NCBI GenBank assembly: GCA_002503825.1
Contig: DASP01000011.1
Span: 1-45,530 of the forward strand
DNA: 45,530 nt
Reading direction: 5' to 3'
From: Methanoregulaceae archaeon UBA467
Lineage (GTDB): Archaea; Halobacteriota; Methanomicrobia; Methanomicrobiales; Methanospirillaceae
Position 1 is the first letter of the stretch. The number at the start of each line of letters is the position of its first letter. Below, piece after piece: positions 1 through 8,765 of the stretch. The position numbers and the translations under genes were made by a program. The notes below the pieces were generated by a model that searched no databases, was not told the DNA's origin, and was given only the letters and a program-made list of their open reading frames with translations.

Positions 1-130
1 CCATCTATTATGGGCATATTTTAGGTTTCTAACTTGAGGTACAAAGATCTTGCGGTCGGTTAATTTTCGGCGTTATGTTTTTTACTGCGAATTGTGGGAT
101 AAATTCGATTTGCGCTAGAAAACCGTTGCG

Positions 131-486
131 GTGGACGCAAAGGAAGATGCCCTGGTCGAGCAGGACCTGGCCCGGGCCCGGCAGTGGGAGACGAAATCGC
201 TGAAGGGGATAACAGGATTTCGTTCTTCGACCCGGAGGACGAGTCGGTGGTCAAGGCCCCGCCCGAGGTGGCAGGCCCGGGTCCTGGAGGGGAGCAACTC
301 ACAACCTATCTTGAAGATCCGGATACCGGTCTCGGGGTTCTGCAATGAAATCTGCGGACTTTTAATCAGGAACCGGGGACACTGATCTGTGCCGGTGCGG
401 AACGGTTGAGAAGGCATGCGGACTTGTCCGACAAAAAGATGATGAATGATAAGCACCAACAATCCACAAAGGATCGTGAACGGTGA
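131..486 (+). pseudogene. Decayed small gene of unknown identity upstream of hicA
   Basis: A GTG at 131 opens a reading frame with a coding-like acidic/basic pattern (about 20 residues starting MDAKEDALVEQ). The convincing reading then moves to another frame near 185-195. It continues as acidic, proline-rich sequence to a TGA at 346-348 and stays open in that same frame up to a TGA at 484-486, which overlaps the GTG start of the next gene by four bases. One frameshift and one in-frame stop would therefore restore a reading of about 118 codons. I do not recognise the family. It could equally be non-coding sequence with chance open frames, so confidence is low. Confidence 0.25.
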
Positions 487-704
487 CCCATCTCCATAAT
501 GTTAAGGGCAAGGATGCCATCCGGGCATTTGCCAAGGCAGGAGGAGATGTCCGGCAGGGTAAAGGAGATCACGTCAATATCAAAATGCCCAATGGAATGT
601 TGATAACGATCCCGGTTCCCAAAGATCTTAAAATCGGGTTGCTGAAAGCGGCAATCAAGAAAGCCGGACTGACCGAAGAGGAATTTGAGAAATTACTCGA
701 ATGA
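483..704 (+). CDS. hicA: HicA-type toxin (mRNA interferase family)
   Basis: A 73-residue protein with the features of the HicA/YcfA family: a short basic beta-rich domain with the GKGDH segment at residues 27-31 that carries the family's catalytic histidine (H31), followed by a KMPNG turn and an IPVP strand. The C-terminal helix (GLTEEEFEKLLE) is also typical. HicA proteins cleave RNA through a double-stranded-RNA-binding-like fold. The start is GTG and overlaps the stop of the decayed upstream frame (GTGA). The stop overlaps the ATG of hicB (ATGA), so the two are translationally coupled. Family assignment is firm; activity is inferred. Confidence 0.85.
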   Translation: MTHLHNVKGKDAIRAFAKAGGDVRQGKGDHVNIKMPNGMLITIPVPKDLKIGLLKAAIKKAGLTEEEFEKLLE

Positions 705-940
705 GGATGATCATGGAATACACCATTCTGATTCACAAGGCCGAAGAAGGCGGGTTCTGGGCCGAAGTGCCGGCCTTGCCCGGCTGCTTTTCCCAGGGAG
801 AGACTGTCGAGGAGACGATCGCGAATACGAAGGAGGCGATCGAGCTCCACATCTCCTGCCTGAAAGAAGATCATGAGGAGATCCCGCTCGATGACGAGTT
901 CATCATCAGCCGGATTCGTGTAGGGACCGTCGCCAGCTGA
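701..940 (+). CDS. hicB: HicB-type antitoxin
   Basis: A 79-residue HicB antitoxin. It has the family signature of a partial RNase H-like fold: YTILIHKAEEGGFWAEVP, then LPGCFSQGET, then a helix VEETIANTKEAIELHI. It lacks the C-terminal ribbon-helix-helix or HTH DNA-binding domain of longer HicB proteins, so autoregulation is not obvious from sequence. The start at 701 gives a four-base overlap with hicA. An in-frame ATG at 713 would start directly at MEYTILIHK and is also plausible. A run of six T at 944-949 follows the stop and is a likely archaeal terminator. Confidence 0.85.
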   Translation: MRMIMEYTILIHKAEEGGFWAEVPALPGCFSQGETVEETIANTKEAIELHISCLKEDHEEIPLDDEFIISRIRVGTVAS

Positions 941-1309
941 AACTTTTTTCGCCACCCGGTGGTGCGGCCCCGTCTTTTCGTTCGATTTGCGGAACCGGAT
1001 AGGGATGGAGGGCGTCTTTACAACCGGATCGGGTATCTCCGTCGGTGCTATGAGCCCGGCAGAACATCTCGTGAGATGACTCATACATTCGCGTCGCATC
1101 GCCTGCTCCTGCCCGCTCCTCACGGACTACATAGCAGACTGCTCGTCGCTGCGATGATCACCAGCATAGACGTTCCGTGACTCACTCCCACCTGACAAAC
1201 CAATTGAATAATACTATCCCTCCTGGTTAGAATCCCCTCTCCGCCATTGAGTAAAAATACGGTTAATTAACGGAAAATTTTGGAAAATAACCCGAAAATA
1301 GCGTTAGAA
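941..1309. other. Intergenic region, no gene seen
   Basis: T6 at 944-949 immediately after hicB is a probable terminator. The remaining sequence to the tRNA has only short open frames with no recognisable family or ribosome binding site. The AT-rich stretch 1250-1309 lies 3' of the tRNA on the minus strand, reads as several T-runs on that strand and probably contains its terminator. Confidence 0.4.
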
Positions 1310-1384
<75 letters not shown>

Positions 1385-1451
1385 ACGTGCCTTTAATGGT
1401 TGTACCTCGGGTTAAAAATATGTTGTGGAACAGGTATGCAGGATCGCCTGT

Positions 1452-2318
1452 TCAATAGACCTGAGTGCCTTCTTTCTCGGTTACAGCGCGGAAAGCGGCC
1501 ATCAGCTGCCGGGTGACCGGGCCGGGTTTTCCTGACCCGATGCTCCTTCCGTCAATATATACGATCGGGGCTACTTCTGCTGCTGTACCGGTGACGAAGA
1601 CTTCGTCCGCCGTGTAGAGATCGAAGTACCCGATATTTGATTCATTCAGGGTAAGGCCGAGCTGGTGGGCGAGCTCGAGGACGACGAGACGGGTGATGCC
1701 CTTGAGATTATTCAGCGTCGGGGGAGTGTAAATGATCCCGTTCTTGACGACGAATATATTGTCGCCCGACCCTTCCGATATATGACCTGCCATGTCGAAC
1801 ATGATGGCCTCGTCGCCGCCCTTGCAGTTCGCCTCGATCTTTGCAAGGATATTATTCAGGTAGTTCAGGCTTTTCACGTTCGGCGGGAGGGCACAGGCAG
1901 GGTTGCGGCGTATTGAAACAGTAACGGCACGGAGTCCTTTCTCGTAAAGGTCACCGTACATGGCGCCCCATTCGATGGCGATTATGATGACGGTCGGCTT
2001 CGGGCACTTGGTCGGGCAGAGCCCGAGGTCCCCTATTCCACGGGTGACAATCGGCCGTATATACCCGTTTTTAAGGTTGTTCCTGCGGATGGTCTCTTTC
2101 ATCGCCTCTGCCATCTCTTCCTTGGTCATCGGAATGCGGAGGTCGATGGTCCGGGCGGAATCATAGAGGCGGTCGAGGTGGTCTTCAAGACGGAAGATCC
2201 TCCCGTTATACATGCGGATCCCCTCAAAGACCCCGTCGCCGTAAAGCAGGCCATGATCAAAAACCGAGATTTTTGCATCGTCCTTGGAGTAAAATTTCCC
2301 GTCGATGAAAATGTGCAT
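1452..2318 (-). CDS. ilvE: Branched-chain amino acid aminotransferase
   Basis: A 288-residue fold-type IV PLP aminotransferase that transfers amino groups between glutamate and branched-chain 2-oxo acids. Visible markers are the N-terminal DHGLLYGDGVFEGIR segment, the PLP lysine K149 in NVKSLNYLNN, the GHISEGSGDNIF motif and the TADEVFVTGTAAEV segment near the C-terminus. Length is normal for IlvE. It lies 30 bases downstream of cfbB on the same strand and may share its transcript, although an AT-rich GATAAAAATAGG element just before the gene could be an internal promoter. D-amino acid transaminase and aminodeoxychorismate lyase share the fold, but the motifs here fit IlvE better. Confidence 0.9.
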   Translation of the reverse strand: MHIFIDGKFYSKDDAKISVFDHGLLYGDGVFEGIRMYNGRIFRLEDHLDRLYDSARTIDLRIPMTKEEMAEAMKETIRRNNLKNGYIRPIVTRGIGDLGLCPTKCPKPTVIIIAIEWGAMYGDLYEKGLRAVTVSIRRNPACALPPNVKSLNYLNNILAKIEANCKGGDEAIMFDMAGHISEGSGDNIFVVKNGIIYTPPTLNNLKGITRLVVLELAHQLGLTLNESNIGYFDLYTADEVFVTGTAAEVAPIVYIDGRSIGSGKPGPVTRQLMAAFRAVTEKEGTQVY

Positions 2319-2348
2319 GGAAAGTTGTAGTCGGTTCTCCTATTTTTA

Positions 2349-3731
2349 TCAATTGATCCGGATCGACCTGCAGGTCCCGACAAGGTGTGCAATCAGGATA
2401 CGGCTGCTGACCGGGTGGAGATGCGTATAACTCCCGATAGTGTTTCCTGCGAGTGCACCGTCAGATGAACCGGTTATACCGACCCCCCTGTCGAGAAAAA
2501 AGGCAAAGCGGGTTGACGGGTCAAGCCTGACATCGGAGTAGTGAAATTCATGTCCCCGGAACGTTCCGGGCCCGAGAGGGTTCTTTCCGACAGTGCGTCC
2601 CTCCACGTAGCTGACGACCCTGCGGGCCGGCATGATTGTCTCTCCCGTGAAGACACCTGCCATCTCCCCGGAACGCCCGCTCTCCTCACCCTGCCACCCG
2701 GGCGAAAGAATAATCCTGTCGGTCAGGTACATCAGGCCGCCGCATTCGGCATATATGGGTGTCCCGTTCCGTGAAGTTTCAAGGACTGCCTCCCGCATCC
2801 GGTCATTTCTCTCAAGTTCCGGGAGAAATAGTTCAGGGTACCCGCCGCCGATGATATACCCGTCGGCATCCGGGAGGCGGTCGTGTACCGGGCTGAAGCA
2901 TTCGGTCCTGGCACCAAGCCCGTGGAGGATATCAAAGAGGTCTGCATAATAGAAATTGAATGCCTCATCAAGCGCGACGCCGATGGTGACATCCGGTTCC
3001 GGGGGCTCGTGGAAGATGGGGGTCGCGGTCATTGCAGGCTCGCATCTCCTGGCCAGCGTCAGCAGGTCGCCGATCGAGACATGGTCCCGGATCATCCCGG
3101 TGACATAGTCTATCCTGTTCCGGAAGCCTGCATGGGCCTCGCCTTCACGGTACGGGACAAGCCCGAGGTGCCTCATCGCCAGTTCCATCTCGGGCTGGCG
3201 GGGGACGGCGCCTATAACCGGGATGCCGCAGTAATGCTCAATCGAGGTCACCGCCTTATCGATGTGTTTTTTCCCTGACACATTATTCAGGATGACCCCG
3301 ACGATCGTGACGTCCGGATCAAAGGACTGGAACCCTTTTACAATCGCAGCAGCGCTACGGGTAATACTCCGGGCGCTGACCACGAGGACCACGGGGAGGT
3401 CCAGTTCCTTTGCGATCGCGGCCGAACTGCCGGTGTCATCGAGGGCCTCGGCGCCCTCGTACAGGCCGCGTACGCCTTCTACAAGCGAAATGTCTGCGCC
3501 GGTACTTCCATGGAGGAATATCTGGCGGATCTCATCGCGATCCATGACAAACGAGTCGAGGTTCCGGCATGGCCGCCCCGTGACTGCCGTGAGGTATGAC
3601 GGGTCGATATAATCCATCCCGACCTTGAACGTCTGCACGGTCATCTCTTTTGACAGGAGCGCTGCAATCGCAAGGGTGATGGAGGTCTTACCGCTCCCGG
3701 AGCGGTCCCCTGCGATCATCAGTGCCCTCAT
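2349..3731 (-). CDS. cfbB: Ni-sirohydrochlorin a,c-diamide synthase (CfbB)
   Basis: A 460-residue ATP- and glutamine-dependent amidase of the CobB/CbiA family, acting in the cytoplasm on the a- and c-acetate side chains. The N-terminal half is a dethiobiotin-synthetase-like ATPase with P-loop GDRSGSGKT (residues 8-16). The C-terminal half is a class I glutamine amidotransferase with the nucleophile Cys330 in YAECGGLMYL and the GHEFHYSDV motif further on. The sequence alone cannot separate CfbB (nickel, F430 pathway) from CbiA (cobalt, B12 pathway). The position inside a cfbA-cfbE-cfbD operon decides for CfbB. Its ATG overlaps the end of cfbD by four bases. Confidence 0.9.
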   Translation of the reverse strand: MRALMIAGDRSGSGKTSITLAIAALLSKEMTVQTFKVGMDYIDPSYLTAVTGRPCRNLDSFVMDRDEIRQIFLHGSTGADISLVEGVRGLYEGAEALDDTGSSAAIAKELDLPVVLVVSARSITRSAAAIVKGFQSFDPDVTIVGVILNNVSGKKHIDKAVTSIEHYCGIPVIGAVPRQPEMELAMRHLGLVPYREGEAHAGFRNRIDYVTGMIRDHVSIGDLLTLARRCEPAMTATPIFHEPPEPDVTIGVALDEAFNFYYADLFDILHGLGARTECFSPVHDRLPDADGYIIGGGYPELFLPELERNDRMREAVLETSRNGTPIYAECGGLMYLTDRIILSPGWQGEESGRSGEMAGVFTGETIMPARRVVSYVEGRTVGKNPLGPGTFRGHEFHYSDVRLDPSTRFAFFLDRGVGITGSSDGALAGNTIGSYTHLHPVSSRILIAHLVGTCRSIRIN

Positions 3732-4792
3732 TTCATGCTCCGTAATACAGAACCGAATTCGCTCTCAACGATCGAGCGTACGCCAAGCGTCTTTGGGTGG
3801 AGGTCGATCTCCACCACCACGTGCCGGTGACCCATCTCCCTCAGCGGTTCCACCTGCCTCGGTCCGTTGGTAATTGAGAAACATTCGATCCCGGAGGTAT
3901 ACGGGGCAGGAATGGCATGCGGGACACCCGCGATAAGTGCAAAATCAGGTTTCAGTTCCTGTATCCTGGCTCCGAGTGCATCACCGTTCGCCCCGTACTC
4001 GTCAAGTGCTCCGATCAGTTCGGGGGAAAGCCCCCTCTGTTCCATTTCATCCCGTATCCGGCGGGTATCGGCCCGGACCTTGGGAAGACCGCGTTCTTCA
4101 AGGTTTGCGATATAGGTAACATCAGCACCGGGGCATGCCTCATGGAGGGCGAGGAGTTCATCGGAAAACATGTATGCCGTCTCTTTCTTGGCATTCATGA
4201 TGGCCACGCCTTTCATACCTGTTTTCGCGACTTTTAGCAGGCGTTCTGCTGCAATGTGCTTGAGATCCCCGCGTGACGGTTCGATGTAGGCCTTGCATGC
4301 AGCGCCTCTCAGGCGTTCCACCTCGTTTGCCTTTCCAAGGAGGTATTTCTGGCGTTCAAGTTCATCATGCGTTATCCAGCCGGCAACAGCCGCAGGCTCG
4401 AGCGTGGCAATGACCCCGTCGATATTTTCAGCAAATCCCGCATGGATATCCACTGCGATGGCAGGCGTCGTAATGCCGGAGGAGTCGATTGCAGAACCAA
4501 GATCTTCACCGATGATCATTGAGACGCAGGTGCCGATCACGGCCATCCGGTGCGGGGAAAAAGTATTCTCTGCGTACCGCAGGACGTCCTCAAGGGTCTT
4601 TTGCCCCCCGAAAATAAACTCGTTGTCTGCGAGTGACGTGGTCAGGACCCTCATCCCGTCCTCTTCAAGGAGGCGGGCATGTTTGAAGGAACACCCTGAC
4701 GGCCCGTGCAGGATCGCCACGTCAACTTCGAGGTCACGTGCGGTATAGAGTGCTGCGACGATAGAACTGGGTCTTGGCTGCATGTATTTCAT
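3728..4792 (-). CDS. cfbD: Ni-sirohydrochlorin a,c-diamide reductive cyclase, catalytic subunit (CfbD)
   Basis: A nitrogenase component-1-like protein of 354 residues. In F430 biosynthesis CfbD and its NifH-like partner CfbC carry out the multi-electron reduction and lactam ring closure that give 15,17(3)-seco-F430-17(3)-acid. Visible cluster-ligand candidates are Cys34 in HGPSGCSF and the Cys in AVIGTCVSM near residue 98, plus the nitrogenase-like FIFGGQKTLEDVL segment. I chose the ATG at 4792 rather than an open frame reaching 4939. It starts at MKYMQPRPS, has a strong Shine-Dalgarno GGAGGT seven bases upstream, and avoids a 140-base overlap with cfbE. No cfbC lies in this operon; the nearest NifH-like gene in the window starts at 20610. 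Confidence 0.9.
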   Translation of the reverse strand: MKYMQPRPSSIVAALYTARDLEVDVAILHGPSGCSFKHARLLEEDGMRVLTTSLADNEFIFGGQKTLEDVLRYAENTFSPHRMAVIGTCVSMIIGEDLGSAIDSSGITTPAIAVDIHAGFAENIDGVIATLEPAAVAGWITHDELERQKYLLGKANEVERLRGAACKAYIEPSRGDLKHIAAERLLKVAKTGMKGVAIMNAKKETAYMFSDELLALHEACPGADVTYIANLEERGLPKVRADTRRIRDEMEQRGLSPELIGALDEYGANGDALGARIQELKPDFALIAGVPHAIPAPYTSGIECFSITNGPRQVEPLREMGHRHVVVEIDLHPKTLGVRSIVESEFGSVLRSMK

Positions 4793-4796
4793 CTGG

Positions 4797-6020
4797 TTAC
4801 CTCCATGTCTTGACGGCAAGCACGATGCTTCCGCCCCTGTGAATATCGAGGGCTTTCTCCCTGCCCTGTTCGAGGGTCGCTGCCCATTCTGCCGGGATAT
4901 CACTGATGCCCGGGGTGAAAACACTGCATGCACCGTCACGGGTGCGGAATGCCTCGCCGACGATCACGAGTGCAGAGGGCCTGACCTCGTCGATTGCCCG
5001 TGCAACCTCGGTGGCTGAAAATCCCTCGCAGACGGCACCGTATTCCTGCCCGATAACAAGCGTCAGGTGGCTGTTCCCTGAGAGCGACCGTGCATATGCG
5101 GCTGCCTGGACCGTGGTCATCACGTTCACCCCGCTGTTCGCATTGTCTATTACCCGGATACCCCTGTGCTCTGTCACCGACATCCGGCCCGGAACTGCCT
5201 CAAATTTCGCCAGCCCCGAAGGGTCGGCCCCAAGGAGGCATGCTGCAGATGCTGCGAGCATGAGGGGGGTCCGGTACCCGTCGAGGGCAAGAAGCGGATT
5301 TGTGAATCTCCCGTGGTATTCCCCGTAATGCCAGTTACATGAATTCCCCTGTACAGAGACAAGTGAACCGGCCCTGGTCCCGGACGGGACCGAAACCTTC
5401 TCCCCGGGAGGAACGAGCAGGACCGGCATTCCCTGGCCCGACCTGACCTTCTCGGCGAGTGCGTTCTTTCTTCCGGCTGCACACAGGTAATCTTCAAAGG
5501 ATGTGAGGATACCCATCCGGCCCGCACCGGTAAACCCGAGCGAGACTTCGGCAACAAGCCACCCGCCGGTCTTCATTGCATGCCGTGCAGCAGGGATCAG
5601 TGATGCCGGGGTGATACTCTTTCTCCAGAGCAGGGTCCGTGACGGGTATTCGAATGTCCCGTTCGAGGTATGGAGGACCCCGGGTCCCGGAAGGATGCTG
5701 CACAGGGCATGGGCAGTCGTTGTCTTTCCCCGTGCCCCGGTTATCTCCACGAACGTATCCGGGATATCGTTCCCGAGGATCCAGCGCACTGCAGCATGAT
5801 GCGAGATTACCGGAACCCTGATTCTCTGCAGTACCGGGTGCAGCGGGTCGAGATGGACGGGTGATATGAGAAGGTCGTAGTCTCTCCCGGACACCTGTTC
5901 AACCGTAGTGCCGGTGCATCCCCGGTATACATCAAGGGTGTCAGTGCTGTGCCCCATCTCTTCGAGGTGCCGGGCAAGGTCCTTTCCACCATGTATCGTA
6001 TCGAGCACCAGCAGTTTCAT
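4797..6020 (-). CDS. cfbE: Coenzyme F430 synthetase (CfbE), Mur ligase-like
   Basis: A 407-residue MurD/MurE-like ATP-dependent ligase that closes the cyclohexanone ring in the last step of F430 biosynthesis. The Mur ligase central-domain P-loop is TGARGKTTT at residues 94-102. Downstream are the EVSLGFTGAGR strand-turn and the C-terminal-domain start HRGIRVIDNANSGVN. Length suits CfbE and is shorter than classical Mur ligases, since the UDP-MurNAc-binding N-terminal domain is reduced. It sits 7 bases after cfbA and 4 bases before cfbD, as expected for one transcript. Confidence 0.9.
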   Translation of the reverse strand: MKLLVLDTIHGGKDLARHLEEMGHSTDTLDVYRGCTGTTVEQVSGRDYDLLISPVHLDPLHPVLQRIRVPVISHHAAVRWILGNDIPDTFVEITGARGKTTTAHALCSILPGPGVLHTSNGTFEYPSRTLLWRKSITPASLIPAARHAMKTGGWLVAEVSLGFTGAGRMGILTSFEDYLCAAGRKNALAEKVRSGQGMPVLLVPPGEKVSVPSGTRAGSLVSVQGNSCNWHYGEYHGRFTNPLLALDGYRTPLMLAASAACLLGADPSGLAKFEAVPGRMSVTEHRGIRVIDNANSGVNVMTTVQAAAYARSLSGNSHLTLVIGQEYGAVCEGFSATEVARAIDEVRPSALVIVGEAFRTRDGACSVFTPGISDIPAEWAATLEQGREKALDIHRGGSIVLAVKTWR

Positions 6021-6027
6021 GGACGGT

Positions 6028-6429
6028 TCAGAGGCGGGTCAGCGCCACTTGTGCGTTCTTTACCATGAGTTCGGCAAGAAGCGGATCACTCCCGATTGGA
6101 TCTGCATAAAGGAGAGGTATGCTTACACCGTTCATTAAAAATGTACCCTTCGTTGTCCCTTCCGGGAGACCGATTATTGCCGGGATGTCCTTGAGGATAT
6201 GGACCCCCTTGGCAAGGAAGAGCGGGACAACAACGAGTGTGTCGATATCTTCCTTCCGGAATTCCTCCATGCACTCTTCGATTGTAGGGGTGTTCATATT
6301 CATAAACCCGCATTTTACAATGAAATCAGGATACTTTGCGGCGATAAGATGCCCTGTTGACTCAACAAGTTCCTTGTTGTGGGGGAGTTTGCTGCCATGG
6401 CCGACCAGTAATATTCCCTTCTTACTCAT
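6028..6429 (-). CDS. cfbA: Sirohydrochlorin cobalto/nickelchelatase (CfbA)
   Basis: A 133-residue small CbiX-type chelatase. It inserts Ni(II), and in the B12 branch Co(II), into sirohydrochlorin. The metal-binding histidines of the family are visible as His11 in ILLVGHGSKL and His77 in FLAKGVHILKDIP. The length matches the archaeal single-domain form, which works as a homodimer. I chose the ATG at 6429 (MSKKGILLVGHGS) rather than an in-frame ATG at 6519, because the extra 30 residues are absent from the family and the AT-rich DNA there looks like promoter. It is the first gene of the cfbA-E-D-B operon. Confidence 0.9.
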   Translation of the reverse strand: MSKKGILLVGHGSKLPHNKELVESTGHLIAAKYPDFIVKCGFMNMNTPTIEECMEEFRKEDIDTLVVVPLFLAKGVHILKDIPAIIGLPEGTTKGTFLMNGVSIPLLYADPIGSDPLLAELMVKNAQVALTRL

Positions 6430-6748
6430 ACTATACAATGTATTACGGGGACTGTTAAAAATTCTTACCAAATGTATCCCCGGTCCGCAGGTTAGTATAA
6501 AAATAGTGAATTTTTTCATTTGATTTACCGGAACCGGAATTTTTATCGTTATTTTTTTAACGCAGGGTTACCGTTGTTCCTCAAAGCCGGTTCCGGTTTT
6601 CTCACCGGGAAAATCAGGCCCGTAATCCCCGCGCAGAGACAATATCTGTCAATATTATTGATTATTATATAATCCTGCTCATGTTTTTTCGCATTTTAAC
6701 GAAACGGTATCCCTGTACATCCCTGTCGGGCATGAGAGGATCTGCAGG
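6430..6748. promoter_or_regulatory. Divergent promoter region between cfbA and mmp9, with inverted repeats
   Basis: This region separates the F430 operon (minus) from the methanogenesis marker 9 operon (plus). It contains an 11-bp inverted repeat, ACCGGAACCGG at 6527-6537 and CCGGTTCCGGT at 6587-6597, whose cores are themselves near-palindromes. Between the arms is CGTTA-T6-TAACG (6547-6562). TATA-like elements lie on the plus strand near 6664-6674 (TTATATAAT) and on the minus strand near 6448-6460 and 6496-6508. The arrangement suggests shared control of both operons. No regulator is identified. Confidence 0.5.
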
Positions 6749-7972
6749 ATGCTCCACCTTTTTATAATCATGGAAAATGAAACTTATAAGGAATTTTTAC
6801 AATTTCGAAAAAAGTTGTGTGTTTTAAATATGGAAGCCATGCAGTACTACGAGCGTTTTGGTCTCGTTATCAATAACAAGGTCGTAAAAACGCCGTTGGC
6901 GATAGCATCCATGGCCGGGTGCGTGGATGCCGGATATGTCCTTAAGCGGGCTGCCCATATCGGGGCGGCGTTTATCGGAGGATACTCCATTGATCAGCCG
7001 ACCATGGACGCAGGCAGGGAAATGGCAGCAGCCGGAAGGACTGAATTTATCTACGACGACCCGCTTGAAGAACTGAAAAAACAGGTCGCCCTCCTGAGTG
7101 CAACCGATATCCAGGCCGGCCTGAACCTGAGAGGGAGCACCCCTGCTTCATACGCAGCAGTCGCCGATTCAATCGGCGATTCAGTTGTATACGAGATCGA
7201 TGCACATTGCAGGCAGGAGCCGATGATCCGGGCTGGCTGCGGGGAATTTTATTTAAGGAATCACGGGGCGCTTGTCAGCACGATCGAGGCCCTGAAATCC
7301 CACGATGTCACTGTTTCTGTCAAGATGAGGGCCGGGGTGGCACCTGACGACCGGGTGCTTGCAAAAAAGATCTGGAAGGCCGGTGCCGATATCCTGCATG
7401 TCGACCTGATGGACCATGGGTACCAGAAAATCCGCCAGATCAGGAACAGCTGCCCGCTGTTAATAATTGCCAATAATTCAATCAACACCTTCGAACGGAT
7501 GAAGGACATGTTCTCGCATGGTGCCGATATGGTATCCCTTGCGCGGCATTCGGACGAACGGACACTCGCCGGACTCGACGCGGCAATAACCCGCTATGCT
7601 GGTGAACACGGCTGGTACAATTCACCAAAGCAGCTCTGCCGCGGGGGAGATGTCCGGTCTCTTGCATTCTGCTGTATGCCGGTGAAAAGCTGCCCCCTCA
7701 TCCCAACCCTTGAAAAGATCGGCATTTCCCGTGATGAGTATATTGCACTCAAGATGGATTCGGTGAGTGGCACACCCCTCGACCAGGGAAAACACACATG
7801 TTTCGGCAGCCTCGCGTGGTGCTGCAAAGATTCGTCCCCGTGCATGTTCCGTGATATGACCATCCGCCAGGCCGGGATGGAGAGCAGGGAATACATGATT
7901 CACAAGCGGGAACTTTCGGAAAAAATTATGCACCGCCTCTTCGATACAGAAAAGAATGATGAGTCCTGTTGA
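6749..7972 (+). CDS. Methanogenesis marker protein 9 (DUS-like TIM barrel plus Cys-rich domain)
   Basis: About 400 residues in two parts. Residues ~30-300 resemble the NifR3/dihydrouridine-synthase TIM barrel (TPLAIASMAGCVDAGYV, SVKMRAGV, ADILHVDLMDHG). The C-terminal ~110 residues carry eight cysteines, including two copies of an aromatic-Cys-Cys-x4-Cys motif (FCCMPVKSC and WCCKDSSPC). This is the signature of putative methanogenesis marker 9, known only from methanogens and of unknown function; the Cys pattern suggests a metal or Fe-S site. Alternative starts are ATG 6770 and ATG 6830 (MEAMQYYERFG). The AT-rich DNA at 6770-6828 leaves the choice open. The stop overlaps the next gene by 17 bases. 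Confidence 0.85.
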   Translation: MLHLFIIMENETYKEFLQFRKKLCVLNMEAMQYYERFGLVINNKVVKTPLAIASMAGCVDAGYVLKRAAHIGAAFIGGYSIDQPTMDAGREMAAAGRTEFIYDDPLEELKKQVALLSATDIQAGLNLRGSTPASYAAVADSIGDSVVYEIDAHCRQEPMIRAGCGEFYLRNHGALVSTIEALKSHDVTVSVKMRAGVAPDDRVLAKKIWKAGADILHVDLMDHGYQKIRQIRNSCPLLIIANNSINTFERMKDMFSHGADMVSLARHSDERTLAGLDAAITRYAGEHGWYNSPKQLCRGGDVRSLAFCCMPVKSCPLIPTLEKIGISRDEYIALKMDSVSGTPLDQGKHTCFGSLAWCCKDSSPCMFRDMTIRQAGMESREYMIHKRELSEKIMHRLFDTEKNDESC

Positions 7973-8765
7973 AAGAGCACAACTGGCAATGGTGCTTGAG
8001 GTCTGTGCGTATCCAAAACCCGGAAACGTTGACCGCTGTCACGACTATGCAGATACGCGCCTGGAGCATTTCCTTGCGTCAACTCTTTTTGCACGACCTG
8101 TTTTTGAGAAGGCACAGCGACAGAGGGACCCGATCGGGGCCCTGATCCATGAAGCGGTTGAGCGCACCAATGTGCACTCCGGCGGCAACACCCATTTCGG
8201 TGCGTTTCTCCTCCTTATACCCCTGATTATGGGTGATGGTATCGAGGGCGCAAAAAGGCTTGTCAGGGAGACGACCGTGGACGATGCGGTGGAGTTTTAC
8301 CGGGCGTTTGGAAAGACAGATGTCCGTGTGCTTTCCGGGGATGAGATCGACGTCTCGGATCCGCTGGCAACCGAAGAGATCAGGCGACGCCGCATGACCC
8401 TTTATGATGTCATGCTCCATTCGGCACCAAACGACATGGTAGCGCGGGAATGGCTCAACGGTTTTACCCTCTGCCGGAGAGGGGCGGACCTCCTGGTTGC
8501 ACACGGGTGCGGCAGGCAGGCAATTGTCGCGGCATTTCTTTTTCTCCTCTCCACCGAGCCGGATACGTTCATCATAAAAAAGCACGGGACTGATATTGCG
8601 CGGGTGGTCATGGAGCATGCAATGCAGGTCAGGGAAGGGATCAGGGACATCGAGCAGTTCGATGACGAGTGTATACAAAACGGCATCAATCCCGGCTCTA
8701 TCGCTGATATTATCATTGCGTCTATCTATATCGCACTGGGAGAGGGATGGCAGTGGGACTGCTGA
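7956..8765 (+). CDS. CitG/MdcB-like triphosphoribosyl-dephospho-CoA synthase family protein
   Basis: A 269-residue protein of the CitG family. Its motifs are VCAYPKPGNVDRCHDY near the N-terminus, NVHSGGNTHFGAFLLLIPL in the middle and IKKHGTDIARVV in the last third. In bacteria CitG makes the prosthetic-group precursor of citrate or malonate lyase from dephospho-CoA and ATP. No lyase gene is seen here, and the archaeal members are of unknown role, so the bacterial function should not be transferred. It overlaps mmp9 upstream and the DUF447 gene downstream (19 bases), implying coupled translation and a shared process linked to methanogenesis or C1 cofactors. The start may be either of two adjacent ATGs (7956, 7959). 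Confidence 0.8.
   Translation: MMSPVERAQLAMVLEVCAYPKPGNVDRCHDYADTRLEHFLASTLFARPVFEKAQRQRDPIGALIHEAVERTNVHSGGNTHFGAFLLLIPLIMGDGIEGAKRLVRETTVDDAVEFYRAFGKTDVRVLSGDEIDVSDPLATEEIRRRRMTLYDVMLHSAPNDMVAREWLNGFTLCRRGADLLVAHGCGRQAIVAAFLFLLSTEPDTFIIKKHGTDIARVVMEHAMQVREGIRDIEQFDDECIQNGINPGSIADIIIASIYIALGEGWQWDC

Noticed and set aside
959..1180. Open frame of 73 codons after hicB
   Set aside because: It follows a T6 terminator, has no ribosome binding site and its composition resembles random GC-rich sequence.
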